Origin: Thermohalobaculum sp964576075
GTDB taxonomy: Bacteria > Pseudomonadota > Alphaproteobacteria > Rhodobacterales > Rhodobacteraceae
Reading direction: 5' to 3'
DNA: 27,086 bases
Assembly: GCA_964576075.1 (NCBI GenBank)
Contig: CAZNTX010000055.1
Coordinates: forward strand, 1 to 27,086
Below are positions 8,113-16,704 of the stretch, one piece after another. Under the pieces are notes generated by a model, which searched no databases, was not told the DNA's origin, and worked only from the letters and a program-made list of their open reading frames with translations. The position numbers and the translations under genes were made by a program. Numbering within the stretch: the stretch's first letter is position 1; every line of letters starts with the position of its first letter.

Positions 8113-8661
8113 ATGCTGATGCGCGCCGAGACCGACTGCCTGATCCTCGTCGACCTGCAGGCGCGGCTCGTCCCGGCCATGGCGGCGCCCGAGGGGGCGC
8201 TCGGCCGCGCGCGCCTGCTGATCGCGGCGGCGCGGGAGACCGGGGTGCCGGTGCTCGTCACGGAACACTGCCCCGCGAGCCTCGGGGCGACGGTCGCCGA
8301 GATCGCCCGCCCCGCCGCGGAGGCCGGCGCGCGGGTGGTGGAGAAGACGCGGTTCTCCGCCGCCGCCGAGCCCGCCTTCGCCGAGGCGATGGCCGCGCTC
8401 GGGCGGAGGCGGGCGGTCGTCGCGGGGATGGAGGCGCATATCTGCGTCGCGCAGACGGCGCTCGGGCTCCTCGAGGCGGGCTGCGAGGTCTTCGTCGTCG
8501 CCGACGCCGTGGCCGCCCGGGATCCGGCCAACACGGAGGCCGCGCTCGCCCGGCTCCGCGCCGCGGGGGCCGGGATCGTCACCGCGGAGATGGCGGTCTT
8601 CGAGTGGCTCGGGCGGGCCGATACCCCCGCCTTCAAGGCGCTCCTGCCGCTCGTGAAATGA
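8113..8661 (+). CDS. Isochorismatase-family cysteine hydrolase
   Basis: The 182-residue protein is a compact isochorismatase-like hydrolase, resembling the YcaC-like branch. The catalytic triad is visible: D14 in LVDLQARL, K78 in VVEKTRFSA and C111 in GMEAHICVAQTA. The substrate cannot be assigned; family members cleave isochorismate, nicotinamide, ureido compounds and others. AAAGGAG lies 6 bases before the ATG at 8113, which fixes the start; a second ATG two codons later is less well placed. It lies between miaB and phoH and has its own ribosome binding site. Confidence 0.88.
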   Translation: MLMRAETDCLILVDLQARLVPAMAAPEGALGRARLLIAAARETGVPVLVTEHCPASLGATVAEIARPAAEAGARVVEKTRFSAAAEPAFAEAMAALGRRRAVVAGMEAHICVAQTALGLLEAGCEVFVVADAVAARDPANTEAALARLRAAGAGIVTAEMAVFEWLGRADTPAFKALLPLVK

Positions 8662-8791
8662 CCCGGCGCGCGGTCGGGGCGGATTTCTCTTGCCTCCGGG
8701 CCCCGCCTCCCCCACCTTTCGGGCATGAGCGACCGGAGCCAGTGCGGAGACGCCGCTTGCGCCTGACGACATTTGCCGCGGGACGCGCCCC

Positions 8792-9805
8792 TTGGTCGGC
8801 CTGACCGACGGCGGCGTGGACGAGAGGACCGGCGAGACGGGCTCGGAGACCGTGCTCGAATTCGCCGACAACCGTCTCCTGATCGACCTCTGCGGGCAAT
8901 ACGACCGCAATCTGACCGCGATCGAGGCGGGGTTCGACGTGGTGATCCTGCGCCGCGGCAATCAGCTCGCGCTGCACGGGCCGGACGACGGCCGCGCCCA
9001 GGCCGCGGGCGCGCTCGAGGGGCTCTATCGCCGGCTCGAGCAGGGCCGCGCCGTCGAGCCCGCCGATGTCGCCGCCGCGATCCGCATGGGCGATGCGCCG
9101 GAGCCTGAGCCGGCCGAGCGCGCGCGCCAGCTCGACATGTTCCCCGAGGGCCGCCTCGAGATTCGCACCCGCAAGCGCACGATCGAGCCCCGCTCGGCCG
9201 CCCAGCGCGCCTACACGGCGGCGCTCTTCGGCCACGAGCTCGTCTTCGGCATCGGGCCGGCGGGCACCGGCAAGACCTATCTCGCGGTCGCCGCGGCGGT
9301 CTCGATGTATCTCGAGGGCAAGGTGGAGCGCATCGTCCTCTCGCGCCCCGCGGTCGAGGCGGGCGAGCGGCTCGGCTTCCTGCCGGGGACCGAGAAGGAG
9401 AAGATGGACCCTTATATGCGCCCGCTCTACGACAGCCTGCAGGACATGCTGCCCGGCAAGCAGCTCCAGCGGCTGATGGAGGAGGGCAAGATCGAGATCG
9501 CGCCCTTGGCCTTCATGCGCGGGCGCACGCTCTCCAACGCCTTCGTGGTGCTCGACGAGGCGCAGAACACCACGACGATGCAGATGAAGATGTTCCTCAC
9601 CCGCCTCGGCGAGGGCGGGCGCATGGCCGTCACCGGCGATCCGAGCCAGATCGACCTGCCGCGGGGGATGGAGTCCGGGCTCGTCGAGGCGATCCGGGTG
9701 CTCGACGGGGTGTCCGGGATCGGGATGGTGCGCTTCTCCTCGAGCGACGTGGTGCGCCACCCGCTCGTCGCGCGCATCGTCGAGGCCTACGAGGCCGGGC
9801 GGTGA
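8792..9805 (+). CDS. PhoH family ATPase
   Basis: The protein is about 337 residues long. The Walker A motif is GPAGTGKT at residues 155-162 and Walker B is VVLDEAQNT near 250. The N-terminal region (EFADNRLLIDLCGQYDRN) is typical of YbeZ-like PhoH proteins, which partner with YbeY in rRNA and ribosome quality control. The start is uncertain. No ATG exists in frame before the domain, and the frame is open only back to a TGA at 8726-8728. I use the TTG at 8792; a GTG at 8816 is the alternative. The stop overlaps the ybeY start (GTGA), so the two genes are translationally coupled. Confidence 0.9.
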   Translation: MVGLTDGGVDERTGETGSETVLEFADNRLLIDLCGQYDRNLTAIEAGFDVVILRRGNQLALHGPDDGRAQAAGALEGLYRRLEQGRAVEPADVAAAIRMGDAPEPEPAERARQLDMFPEGRLEIRTRKRTIEPRSAAQRAYTAALFGHELVFGIGPAGTGKTYLAVAAAVSMYLEGKVERIVLSRPAVEAGERLGFLPGTEKEKMDPYMRPLYDSLQDMLPGKQLQRLMEEGKIEIAPLAFMRGRTLSNAFVVLDEAQNTTTMQMKMFLTRLGEGGRMAVTGDPSQIDLPRGMESGLVEAIRVLDGVSGIGMVRFSSSDVVRHPLVARIVEAYEAGR

Positions 9806-10332
9806 CGGCGCTCGCGGAGGCGGTCGAGCCGCTGGCCGAGCTGATCCTCGAGGATCCGGCCTGGGGGCGCGCCCTGCCCGATCTCGCCGAGATCGCAGAG
9901 CGCGCCGCAGCTCTCGCCATCGCCGAGACGGGGCGCGACCCCGGGGAGTGGCAGGTGGCGGTCCTCGCCTGCTCGGACGCGCGAATCGCCGAGCTCAACG
10001 CCCGCTTCCGGGGCAGGGAGGGGGCGACGGACGTGCTCTCCTTCCCCGCCTTCGAGCGGGTTCCGGAGCGCGCCGGGCCCCGCACGCCGCTCGGAGACCT
10101 CGCGATCGCCCTAGGCCCGACCAGAGAGCATGCCGAGGCGCACGCAATTCCCTTGAAAGATCACGTTCTTCACCTGATCTTACATGGGTGTCTGCATCTC
10201 CTCGGCTACGATCACGAGACCGAGGCCGATGCGGCCGTCATGGAGGGGGCGGAGACCAGGGCGCTCGCGCGCCTCGGTATCCCGGACCCTTACGGAGGAG
10301 GGGACGGGCTTCGCCCGCGCCCGGAAGAGTAG
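9802..10332 (+). CDS. ybeY: Endoribonuclease YbeY (16S rRNA maturation)
   Basis: The 176-residue zinc-dependent endoribonuclease acts in 16S rRNA 3'-end maturation and ribosome quality control. The zinc-binding motif H-x3-H-x5-H is H128, H132 and H138 in HGCLHLLGYDHE. The upstream motif ATDVLSFPAFE is also characteristic. The start is the GTG at 9802, overlapping the phoH stop by four bases. It is followed 2 bases later by the CorC-like gene. The order phoH-ybeY-corC-lnt is conserved across proteobacteria. Confidence 0.95.
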   Translation: MTALAEAVEPLAELILEDPAWGRALPDLAEIAERAAALAIAETGRDPGEWQVAVLACSDARIAELNARFRGREGATDVLSFPAFERVPERAGPRTPLGDLAIALGPTREHAEAHAIPLKDHVLHLILHGCLHLLGYDHETEADAAVMEGAETRALARLGIPDPYGGGDGLRPRPEE

Positions 10333-10334
10333 GA

Positions 10335-11399
10335 ATGGACGCCAGCCACAGTCCCCAGCCCCCCGAGGGGGGCCAGCCTGCCGGAGAGACCGGCCAGGAC
10401 GACACCGGGAGCCAAGCCGGGAGCGAACGCCGCTCGCGCCGTCGCTCCCTGATCGCATCGCTCCTCGGCCGCGCCAAGGGCGGCTTCGGCCGCGCCGCCG
10501 CCGAGGAGGTCGAGGAGGACCGCGAGGACGGGCTCGGCCCCGCCTTCGAGGGTTCGAGCCCCGCCGAGCGCGCCATGGTGGCCAACATCCTCCGCCTGCG
10601 CGACCTGCGCGTCGAGGACGTGATGACGCCCCGGGCCGACATCGTCGCCGTGCCCGTCGATGCGGGGCTCGACGACGTGATGGCCGCCCTCTCCCGCGGC
10701 TCGCTCTCCCGCGTGCCGGTCTATCAGGACACGCTCGACGACCCGCTCGGCTTCGTCCATCTGAAGGACCTCGCCCTCGCCTACGGCGTCGGCTGCGCGA
10801 AGAACGGGCGGGAGTTCCGGCTGAAGGACCATCTGCGCCGGGCGCTCTTCGTCCCGCCCTCGATGCGGATCGCGGCGCTGATGCAGCGGATGCAGGCGGC
10901 GCGCACCCATATGGCGCTGGTCATCGACGAGTTCGGCGGCGTCGACGGTCTCGTGACCATCGAGGACCTCGTCGAGCAGATCGTCGGCGATATCGAGGAC
11001 GAGCACGACACCGCCGAGAGCGCGCTCTGGCGGGCGGAGGCGCCGGGGGTCTACGTGATCAACGCCCGCGCCGACATCCAGGAATTCTGCGAGGCAGAAG
11101 GCGTCGAGCTGCTGCCGGAGGACTGGGAGGAGGATGTCGACACGCTCGGCGGTCTCGTCTTCATGCTGACCGGCCGGGTGCCGACGCGGGGCGAGGTGGT
11201 TCCCCATCCCGCGGGGCACGAATTCGAGGTGATCGACGCCGATCCCCGCCGGCTGCGCCGCCTGCGCCTCAGGCTCCAGGGCGCGGCGCCCGCCCGCCCG
11301 AAGCCCGCCGCCGGAACAGGGGCCGGAACAGGGGCCGGAGCCGCGGGCGGACAGGGCGCGACGCAGCCCGCGGCCGCTGCGCGTCACGCCGCCGAGTAA
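10335..11399 (+). CDS. CorC/HlyC-type CBS domain protein
   Basis: The 354-residue protein has a charged, low-complexity N-terminal region (about residues 1-75), a CBS-domain pair (about 95-225, opening with VEDVMTPRADIVAVPVD) and a C-terminal CorC_HlyC transporter-associated domain (about 245-315). It lacks the DUF21 membrane domain seen in longer relatives, so it is of the soluble CorC type linked to magnesium/cobalt efflux. The transport role is inferred from the family. The C-terminal tail is alanine/glycine-rich and includes a 12-base tandem repeat (11311-11334). The ATG lies 2 bases after the ybeY stop, and the ribosome binding site is within the end of ybeY. Confidence 0.88.
   Translation: MDASHSPQPPEGGQPAGETGQDDTGSQAGSERRSRRRSLIASLLGRAKGGFGRAAAEEVEEDREDGLGPAFEGSSPAERAMVANILRLRDLRVEDVMTPRADIVAVPVDAGLDDVMAALSRGSLSRVPVYQDTLDDPLGFVHLKDLALAYGVGCAKNGREFRLKDHLRRALFVPPSMRIAALMQRMQAARTHMALVIDEFGGVDGLVTIEDLVEQIVGDIEDEHDTAESALWRAEAPGVYVINARADIQEFCEAEGVELLPEDWEEDVDTLGGLVFMLTGRVPTRGEVVPHPAGHEFEVIDADPRRLRRLRLRLQGAAPARPKPAAGTGAGTGAGAAGGQGATQPAAAARHAAE
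11311..11334 (+). repeat. 12-base tandem repeat inside the CorC-like gene
   Basis: Two exact copies of CCGGAACAGGGG (11311-11322 and 11323-11334) are followed by a partial third. Being a multiple of three, they extend a threonine/glycine/alanine-rich tail without breaking the frame. The copy number is likely variable between strains. Confidence 0.7.
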
Positions 11400-11414
11400 G
11401 GGCCGGCCGCGCCG

Positions 11415-12971
11415 ATGGGGGGGCTCGCGCGGCCGGCGCCGCAGGACTGGATCGCGCGGCGCGGCGGGATCGTCCGCGCCACTCTCGCGCTGGTGGCCGG
11501 CGCGGGGTTCACCCTCGCGCAGCCGCCGATTTCGCTCCCCTGGGCGCTGTTCCTCGCCCTGCCGGCCCTCGTCTGGCTGGTCGACGCCGCGCCCTCGCGC
11601 CGGGCCGCGGCGCTCACCGGGTGGCTCGCGGGCTTCGCCGGGATGGTCACCGGGTTCCACTGGATGGGCCATGCGTTCCTCGTGGACCCCGAGCGCTGGG
11701 CCTGGGCGCTGCCCTTCGCGATCACGCTGCTGCCGGCCGCCCTCGCGCTCTACTGGGCGGCGGCCTTCTGGGTGGCCAAGGCGCTCTGGACGGCGCATTG
11801 GTCGCGCGCGCTCACGCTCGCCGCCGCCATCGCGACGGCCGAGCTCGCCCGCGCCACCTTCTTCACCGGCTTTCCCTGGGGGCTGCCCGGTTATGCCTGG
11901 CTCGAGACGCCGGCGATGCAGGCCGCCGCCTGGATCGGGCCGCACGGGATGACACTGGCGACGCTGGCGCTCGCCGCCCTCCCCCTCGTCGCGGGGCCGC
12001 GGCGGGCGGCGGGGTGGGCGGCGCTCGCGGCGGTGGCGGCGCTTTGGGGGGCGGGGAGCCTGCGCCACGCCGATCCCCCGCCCGCGCCCTCGGCCGAGGC
12101 GCCGGTGCTGCGCCTCGTGCAGCCCAACGCCCGGCAGGACCGCAAATGGGTCTCCCCCTGGCGCGAGCGCTACGAGCGGCGGCTGATCGCGCTCTCGGCG
12201 GAGGACCCTGGCCCCCTCGGCCCCCCCGCCGCGGTGATCTGGCCCGAGACCGCGATCACCTTCCTGCCGCAGGACGCCCCGGACGCCGTCGCCGCCATCG
12301 CGCGCTCGGCCCGCGGCGCGCTCCTCGTCACCGGCGCGCTGTTCTACGAGCACGGGGCGGGCGGGCTCAGGCGCTGGTCGAACGCGCTGATGGCCGTCGG
12401 GCCCGAGGGCGAGACGCTGGCGCGCTACGACAAGCACCATCTGGTGCCCTTCGGCGAATACGTCCCCCTCGGCGGGCTGCTCCGGCGGATCGGCCTCGAC
12501 GCCATCGCCGGGATGGGCGGCGCGGGCTTCGTGCCCGGGCCGGGCCCGCGCACGCTCTCGCTGCCGGGCCTGCCACCGGTCTCCCCGCTCATCTGCTACG
12601 AGATGATCTTCCCCGGCGAGGTGGTGGCGCCGGGCGCGCGGCCGGACTGGCTGCTGCATCTGACGAACGACGCCTGGTTCGGCCGGGAGTTCGGCCCGCA
12701 GCAGCACCTCGCGCAGGCCCGCATCCGGGCGATCGAGCAGGGGCTGCCGGTGGTTCGCGCGGCCAATACCGGGATCTCGGCCGTGATCGACGCGCAGGGC
12801 CGCGTGCGCGCCTCGCTCGGGCTCGACAGCCACGGGGCGCTCGATGCGCGCCTGCCGCCCCCGCTGCCGCCGACGCTCTATGCCCGGACGGGGGACTGGC
12901 CCGCCCTCCTCGCCCTCGCGCTCCTCTGGGCCGGGCTCGCCGCGCGCCGGGCCCGCTTGACCGGCAGTTGA
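11415..12971 (+). CDS. lnt: Apolipoprotein N-acyltransferase
   Basis: The 518-residue integral inner-membrane enzyme adds the third acyl chain to lipoproteins. The N-terminal half has several hydrophobic helices (about residues 20-215). A nitrilase-like periplasmic domain follows (about 230-480), then a last helix near 490-510. The catalytic triad is E278 (IWPETAITF), K340 (RYDKHHLVPFGEY) and C394 (PLICYEMIFP), all present. The ATG at 11415 follows the CorC-like gene by 15 bases; its ribosome binding site is weak, so coupling to upstream translation is likely. Confidence 0.96.
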   Translation: MGGLARPAPQDWIARRGGIVRATLALVAGAGFTLAQPPISLPWALFLALPALVWLVDAAPSRRAAALTGWLAGFAGMVTGFHWMGHAFLVDPERWAWALPFAITLLPAALALYWAAAFWVAKALWTAHWSRALTLAAAIATAELARATFFTGFPWGLPGYAWLETPAMQAAAWIGPHGMTLATLALAALPLVAGPRRAAGWAALAAVAALWGAGSLRHADPPPAPSAEAPVLRLVQPNARQDRKWVSPWRERYERRLIALSAEDPGPLGPPAAVIWPETAITFLPQDAPDAVAAIARSARGALLVTGALFYEHGAGGLRRWSNALMAVGPEGETLARYDKHHLVPFGEYVPLGGLLRRIGLDAIAGMGGAGFVPGPGPRTLSLPGLPPVSPLICYEMIFPGEVVAPGARPDWLLHLTNDAWFGREFGPQQHLAQARIRAIEQGLPVVRAANTGISAVIDAQGRVRASLGLDSHGALDARLPPPLPPTLYARTGDWPALLALALLWAGLAARRARLTGS

Positions 12972-13022
12972 GCGCGATGCAAAAGGCGCGCGATCCGGCA
13001 CGAGCATGAGGAGCGGGCGCGC
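12972..13022 (+). promoter_or_regulatory. metK leader, possible compact structured regulator
   Basis: Only 51 bases separate the lnt stop from metK. They can form ATGC (12977-12980) with GCAT (13004-13007), and GCGCGC (12986-12991) with GCGCGC (13017-13022). Together these make an H-type pseudoknot that brackets the GAGGAG ribosome binding site (13008-13013). In Rhodobacterales the short SAM/SAH riboswitch sits exactly here. I could not match its conserved core by eye, so this is a structural suggestion, not an identification. Confidence 0.3.
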
Positions 13023-14213
13023 ATGACCCTGGAGAACTACCTGTTCACCTCCGAATCGGTTTCGGAGGGCCACCCCGACAAGGTCTGCGACCAGATCTCC
13101 GACGCCGTGGTCGACTACATCCTCGCCCGCGAGCCGGAGGCCCGCACCGCGATCGAGACCGCCGCGACCACCAACAAGGTGGTGATGATGGGCGAGGTGA
13201 AGATCTCGGAGGACAACGCCGTCACGCCCGAGGAGATCTGCGCCGTCGCCCGCGAGACGATCCGCGAGATCGGCTATGCGCAGAAGGGCTTCCACTTCAA
13301 GACCTGCTCGATCGACACCTACATCCACGAGCAGTCCGCCGACATCGCGCAGGGCGTGGACTCGGCGGAGAACAAGGACGAGGGCGCGGGCGACCAGGGC
13401 ATCATGTTCGGTTATGCGACCGACGAGACCCCGGAGCTCATGCCCGCCCCGATCCTCTACGCCCACCGCATCCTGCGCCTGATGTCGGAGGCGCGCCACG
13501 CCGGCACGCAGCCGCTCCTCGGCCCGGACGCCAAGAGCCAGGTGACGCTCGAATACCGCGACCGCCGCCCGGTGCGCGCGCACACGGTCGTCGTCTCGAC
13601 CCAGCATCTGCCGAAGGACCAGCAGGGCCGCGAGATCGACTCCGCCGCCGTGCGCGAGATCGTGACCCCCTTCGTCGAGCGCGCCCTGCCAGAGGGCTTT
13701 CTCGACGCCGACACGGTCTGGCATGTGAACCCCACCGGCCGCTTCGTCATCGGCGGGCCGGACGGGGATGCCGGGCTCACCGGGCGCAAGATCATCGTCG
13801 ACACCTATGGCGGCGCCGCCCCCCATGGCGGCGGCGCGTTCTCCGGCAAGGACCCGACCAAGGTCGACCGCTCGGCGGCCTATGCCGCGCGCTATCTCGC
13901 GAAGAACGTGGTGGCGGCGGGGCTGGCCAAGCGCTGCCTGATCCAGCTCTCCTACGCCATCGGCGTGGCCGAGCCGCTCGCGGTCTATGTCGACACCGAG
14001 GGCACCGCCGAGGTCGACCCCACCAAGATCGAGCGGGCGATCCGCGAGACCATGTCGCTCACCCCGCGGGGCATCCGCACCCATCTCGGGCTCAACCGGC
14101 CGATCTACCGCCGCACCGCCGCCTACGGCCATTTCGGCCGCGAGGCGGAGGCCGACGGCGGCTTCTCCTGGGAGCGGACGGACCTCGCCGCCGAGCTCAA
14201 GGCGGCGGTCTGA
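13023..14213 (+). CDS. metK: S-adenosylmethionine synthase
   Basis: The 396-residue cytoplasmic enzyme makes SAM from methionine and ATP. Signature 1 is SEGHPDKVCDQISDAV (residues 14-29) with H17 and D19. The glycine-rich signature 2, GGGAFSGKDPTKVDRSAAY, lies about two-thirds along. The mid-protein segment GAGDQGIMFGYA is the third hallmark. AGGAG lies 9 bases before the ATG. It is the supplier of SAM for the methyltransferases and MiaB encoded in this window, and of the methylthioadenosine handled by MtnP. Confidence 0.97.
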   Translation: MTLENYLFTSESVSEGHPDKVCDQISDAVVDYILAREPEARTAIETAATTNKVVMMGEVKISEDNAVTPEEICAVARETIREIGYAQKGFHFKTCSIDTYIHEQSADIAQGVDSAENKDEGAGDQGIMFGYATDETPELMPAPILYAHRILRLMSEARHAGTQPLLGPDAKSQVTLEYRDRRPVRAHTVVVSTQHLPKDQQGREIDSAAVREIVTPFVERALPEGFLDADTVWHVNPTGRFVIGGPDGDAGLTGRKIIVDTYGGAAPHGGGAFSGKDPTKVDRSAAYAARYLAKNVVAAGLAKRCLIQLSYAIGVAEPLAVYVDTEGTAEVDPTKIERAIRETMSLTPRGIRTHLGLNRPIYRRTAAYGHFGREAEADGGFSWERTDLAAELKAAV

Positions 14214-14224
14214 GCGGAGGCCGC

Positions 14225-15121
14225 GTGCATCCCTCGGCCAAGGCCGCCCGCCTCCGCTCGCATCTGCGCCGCAGGGCCAACCGGCTCGCGGCGCAGGGGC
14301 TCGTCCGCCTCGCCCCGCGCCTCGCCCACCGGCTCGCCCTGAAGCGCGAATTGCCGCCGGGGCTCGCCCATGCCGAGATCGAGGAGGCGATCCTGCCCGC
14401 CCTCGTCGATCCCGCGCGGGAGGCGATCGATGTCGGCGCCAATCTCGGGCGCTACACCAAGCTGCTCGCCGGCCTCGCGGCGCATGTCCATGCGCTCGAG
14501 CCGGACCCGCGGCTCGCGGACTTCCTGCGCCGCGTCGGGTATCGCAACGTGAGCGTGGTGGAAGCGGCGGCCTCGGCTGCGCGAGGGACGGCGGAGCTTC
14601 TCGTCCCCGGGCCCGACCGGGCGAGCCATTCCGCCACCGCGAGCCTCGAGGCGGAGGCCGTGGGCGCGGCGGGCCGGGTCGAGCGCATCGAGACCGTCCC
14701 GCTGGACGGCTTCGCCGAGCGCCCCATCGGCTTCGTGAAGATCGACGTGGAGGGGCACGAGATCTCCGTCCTCGCCGGGGCGCGGGGGCTCGTCGCGCGG
14801 CGGCGCCCGGTGCTCCTCGTGGAGGCGGAGGACCGTCACCGCCCGGGTGCCGTCGACGTGCTCCGCCGCTTCGCCAAGGAGACCGGCTATGGCGGGTTCT
14901 TCCTGCGCCGCGGCCGGGCGCTGCCGCTCTCCGAGTTTCGCGCGGCGGAGATGCAGGACCCGGCCGCGCTCGTCCCCGGCCGCCCCCGCATCGCGCTCGA
15001 CTACGTGAACAACTTCGTGCTGATGCCGGAGGGCCCGGCGCTCGCCGCGGCGATGGAGGAGGCGGAGGCCCGCGTGGCGCGGGTTCCGCTGCCGGAGAGC
15101 GCGCCGAGGAGAGCCCGCTAG
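14225..15121 (+). CDS. FkbM family methyltransferase
   Basis: The 298-residue protein has a Rossmann-type SAM-binding domain. Motif I is AIDVGANLGRYTKLL (about residues 67-81), and the FkbM signature is VKIDVEGHEISVL (about 173-185). An arginine-rich N-terminal region precedes the domain. Family members O-methylate sugars, natural products or other small molecules; the acceptor is unknown and no polysaccharide genes adjoin. The start is a GTG at 14225 with GGAGG 4 bases upstream. It lies 11 bases after metK and could be co-transcribed. Its stop overlaps the stop of the convergent next gene. Confidence 0.85.
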   Translation: MHPSAKAARLRSHLRRRANRLAAQGLVRLAPRLAHRLALKRELPPGLAHAEIEEAILPALVDPAREAIDVGANLGRYTKLLAGLAAHVHALEPDPRLADFLRRVGYRNVSVVEAAASAARGTAELLVPGPDRASHSATASLEAEAVGAAGRVERIETVPLDGFAERPIGFVKIDVEGHEISVLAGARGLVARRRPVLLVEAEDRHRPGAVDVLRRFAKETGYGGFFLRRGRALPLSEFRAAEMQDPAALVPGRPRIALDYVNNFVLMPEGPALAAAMEEAEARVARVPLPESAPRRAR

Positions 15122-15696
15122 CGGGCCCGGCGGCCGTCCTCGGCAAGCCGGGAGAGCCGGCGCGCGCGGGCCGCGTCGGAGAGGGTTTCGACTGAGCCGA
15201 TGGTCGTCTGCCGCACCGGGGAGACCCCGGCCATCCCGAGGATCAGCCGCTTCAGCACCGCGACGCCGGAATTGAGGAACCAGACGCGATAGGCGATCCC
15301 GGGCATGCCCATGGTGACCACCACATGCGCCGTGCGTCCTTTCAACCGCTGCTCGGGCCAGCCGCCGTCGCTCTCGCCGATCATGAAACCGCCGCGGGCG
15401 GTCTGCTCGAAGAGCGCCTTCAGCCGCGCCGGCATGCCGCCGAGCCAGAGCGGGAAGACCACCACGAGATGGTCGGCCTCGCGGAGACGTTCCTGCGCCT
15501 CGAGGAGCGCCCCCTGCGGCGGGGCGGAGAACTCCGCCTGGCTCTCGAGGGGGGCCGGGGCGAGGGCGGCGGTGTCGATCCGGGAGACCGTGTGGCCCGC
15601 GCCGAGCGCCCCCTCGGCATAGGCCTCGGCGAGGGCGTGGCAGAAGTGCCCGCCCGCCGGGTCCGGATGGCCCTGAATGAGGCAGATGCGCGTCAT
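15118..15696 (-). CDS. NAD(P)H dehydrogenase (quinone)-like flavodoxin-fold protein
   Basis: The 192-residue protein belongs to the flavodoxin-like NAD(P)H:quinone reductase family. The N-terminal strand and phosphate loop are ICLIQGHPDPAGGHFCHAL. The flavin-contact segment is LVVVFPLWLGGMPARLKALFEQ (about residues 76-97). Proteins of this kind reduce quinones or act in electrophile defence, often coupled to glutathione-regulated potassium efflux; no potassium channel gene is adjacent. The ATG at 15696 has a GGAGGGAG-type ribosome binding site. It is convergent with the FkbM gene, both stops overlapping at CTAG (15118-15121). Confidence 0.83.
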   Translation of the reverse strand: MTRICLIQGHPDPAGGHFCHALAEAYAEGALGAGHTVSRIDTAALAPAPLESQAEFSAPPQGALLEAQERLREADHLVVVFPLWLGGMPARLKALFEQTARGGFMIGESDGGWPEQRLKGRTAHVVVTMGMPGIAYRVWFLNSGVAVLKRLILGMAGVSPVRQTTIGSVETLSDAARARRLSRLAEDGRRAR

Positions 15697-15813
15697 GCTC
15701 GCTCCCTCCTCCGACCCGCCGAGCCTCTGCCGAGGCGCGCGCCGGCGCCATGATCGACGTCAATCCCCGGCGGGGGTTTCGCGCGCCCCGGCCCCGCGCT
15801 AGAGGGAAGCGCC

Positions 15814-16605
15814 ATGACGCCCCCCGAAAACGATCCCGAGGACCGCCCGCCGCGGCCCGACAAGCTCGACCGTCCGGTCCCCGCCCGCGACGTGCCGGAG
15901 CGCCCGGACGGCGCGCCCTGGCGCAATTTCTACGGCCGGCGCCACGGCAAGAAGCTCCGCCCAGGCCAGGAGGCGCTGCTCGAGACCCGCCTCGCCGAGC
16001 TCGCGCCGGCGGGCGTCGGCTGGGAGGAGAACCCAGAGCGCCGGCCCCTCGACCTCGCCGCGCTTTTCCCCGGCGCCCGCGATGTCTGGCTCGAGATCGG
16101 CTTCGGCGGGGGCGAGCACATGATCCACCAGGCGGCGCGGCATCCGGATCTGGGGATCCTCGGCTGCGAGCCCTTCGTCAACGGCGTGGCGATGCTCCTC
16201 TCTGCGATCGAGCGGGCGGGGGTGGAGAACCTCCGCATCCATGCGGGCGATGCGCGGGATCTGCTCGACGTGCTCCCCGAGGGCGCGGTCGGGCGGGTGT
16301 TCCTGCTCTATCCGGACCCATGGCCGAAGCGGCGGCACTGGAAGCGGCGCTTCGTCAACCCGCCCCAGCTCGACCAGCTCGCCCGGGCGATGCGCCCCGG
16401 CGCCGAGCTGCGCGTGGCGACCGATATCGAAGACTATGTCCGCCACACGCTCGAGCAGATCGCCCGCCACCCCGCCTTCGCCTGGACCGCCGAGCGCCCC
16501 TCGGACTGGCGCGCGCCCTGGGCGGACTGGCCCGGCACCCGCTACGAGGCGAAGGCGCTCCGCGAGGGCCGGCGGCCGCACTACCTCGCCTTCCGCCGCC
16601 TCTGA
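15814..16605 (+). CDS. trmB: tRNA (guanine-N7-)-methyltransferase
   Basis: The 263-residue enzyme forms m7G46 in tRNA. The SAM-binding motif is WLEIGFGGGEHM (about residues 92-103), and the TrmB signature YPDPWPKRRHWKRRFVNP begins at Y166. A proline/charged N-terminal extension of about 40 residues precedes the core, making it slightly longer than E. coli TrmB. The ATG at 15814 has GAGGGAA upstream. trmB commonly follows metK in Rhodobacterales; here two genes lie between them. Confidence 0.95.
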   Translation: MTPPENDPEDRPPRPDKLDRPVPARDVPERPDGAPWRNFYGRRHGKKLRPGQEALLETRLAELAPAGVGWEENPERRPLDLAALFPGARDVWLEIGFGGGEHMIHQAARHPDLGILGCEPFVNGVAMLLSAIERAGVENLRIHAGDARDLLDVLPEGAVGRVFLLYPDPWPKRRHWKRRFVNPPQLDQLARAMRPGAELRVATDIEDYVRHTLEQIARHPAFAWTAERPSDWRAPWADWPGTRYEAKALREGRRPHYLAFRRL

Positions 16606-16624
16606 CCGCCCGCCGGGGCGGGTC
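16604..16624 (+). terminator. GC hairpin after trmB
   Basis: The sequence starting at the trmB stop codon can pair GACC-GCCC (16604-16611) with GGGCGGGTC (16616-16624), leaving one bulged base and a 4-base loop. There is no strong T tract, so it is a candidate terminator. Confidence 0.45.
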
Positions 16625-16704
16625 GCCGCGGCCTCGGGTGACAGCGGACCGGTTCGGTGGTATCGTCGTCAGAACGCTGTCCTTTTTGAGATTGGTGAGA
16701 AACG

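Noticed and set aside
10184..13009. A 941-codon plus-strand frame
   Set aside because: It is an out-of-frame reading of ybeY, corC and lnt; arginine-rich and without motifs.
10290..15146. A 1618-codon open frame on the minus strand
   Set aside because: It is antisense to ybeY, corC, lnt, metK and the FkbM gene, all of which have clear motifs. Its arginine/proline/glycine-rich product is the usual shadow of GC-rich coding DNA.
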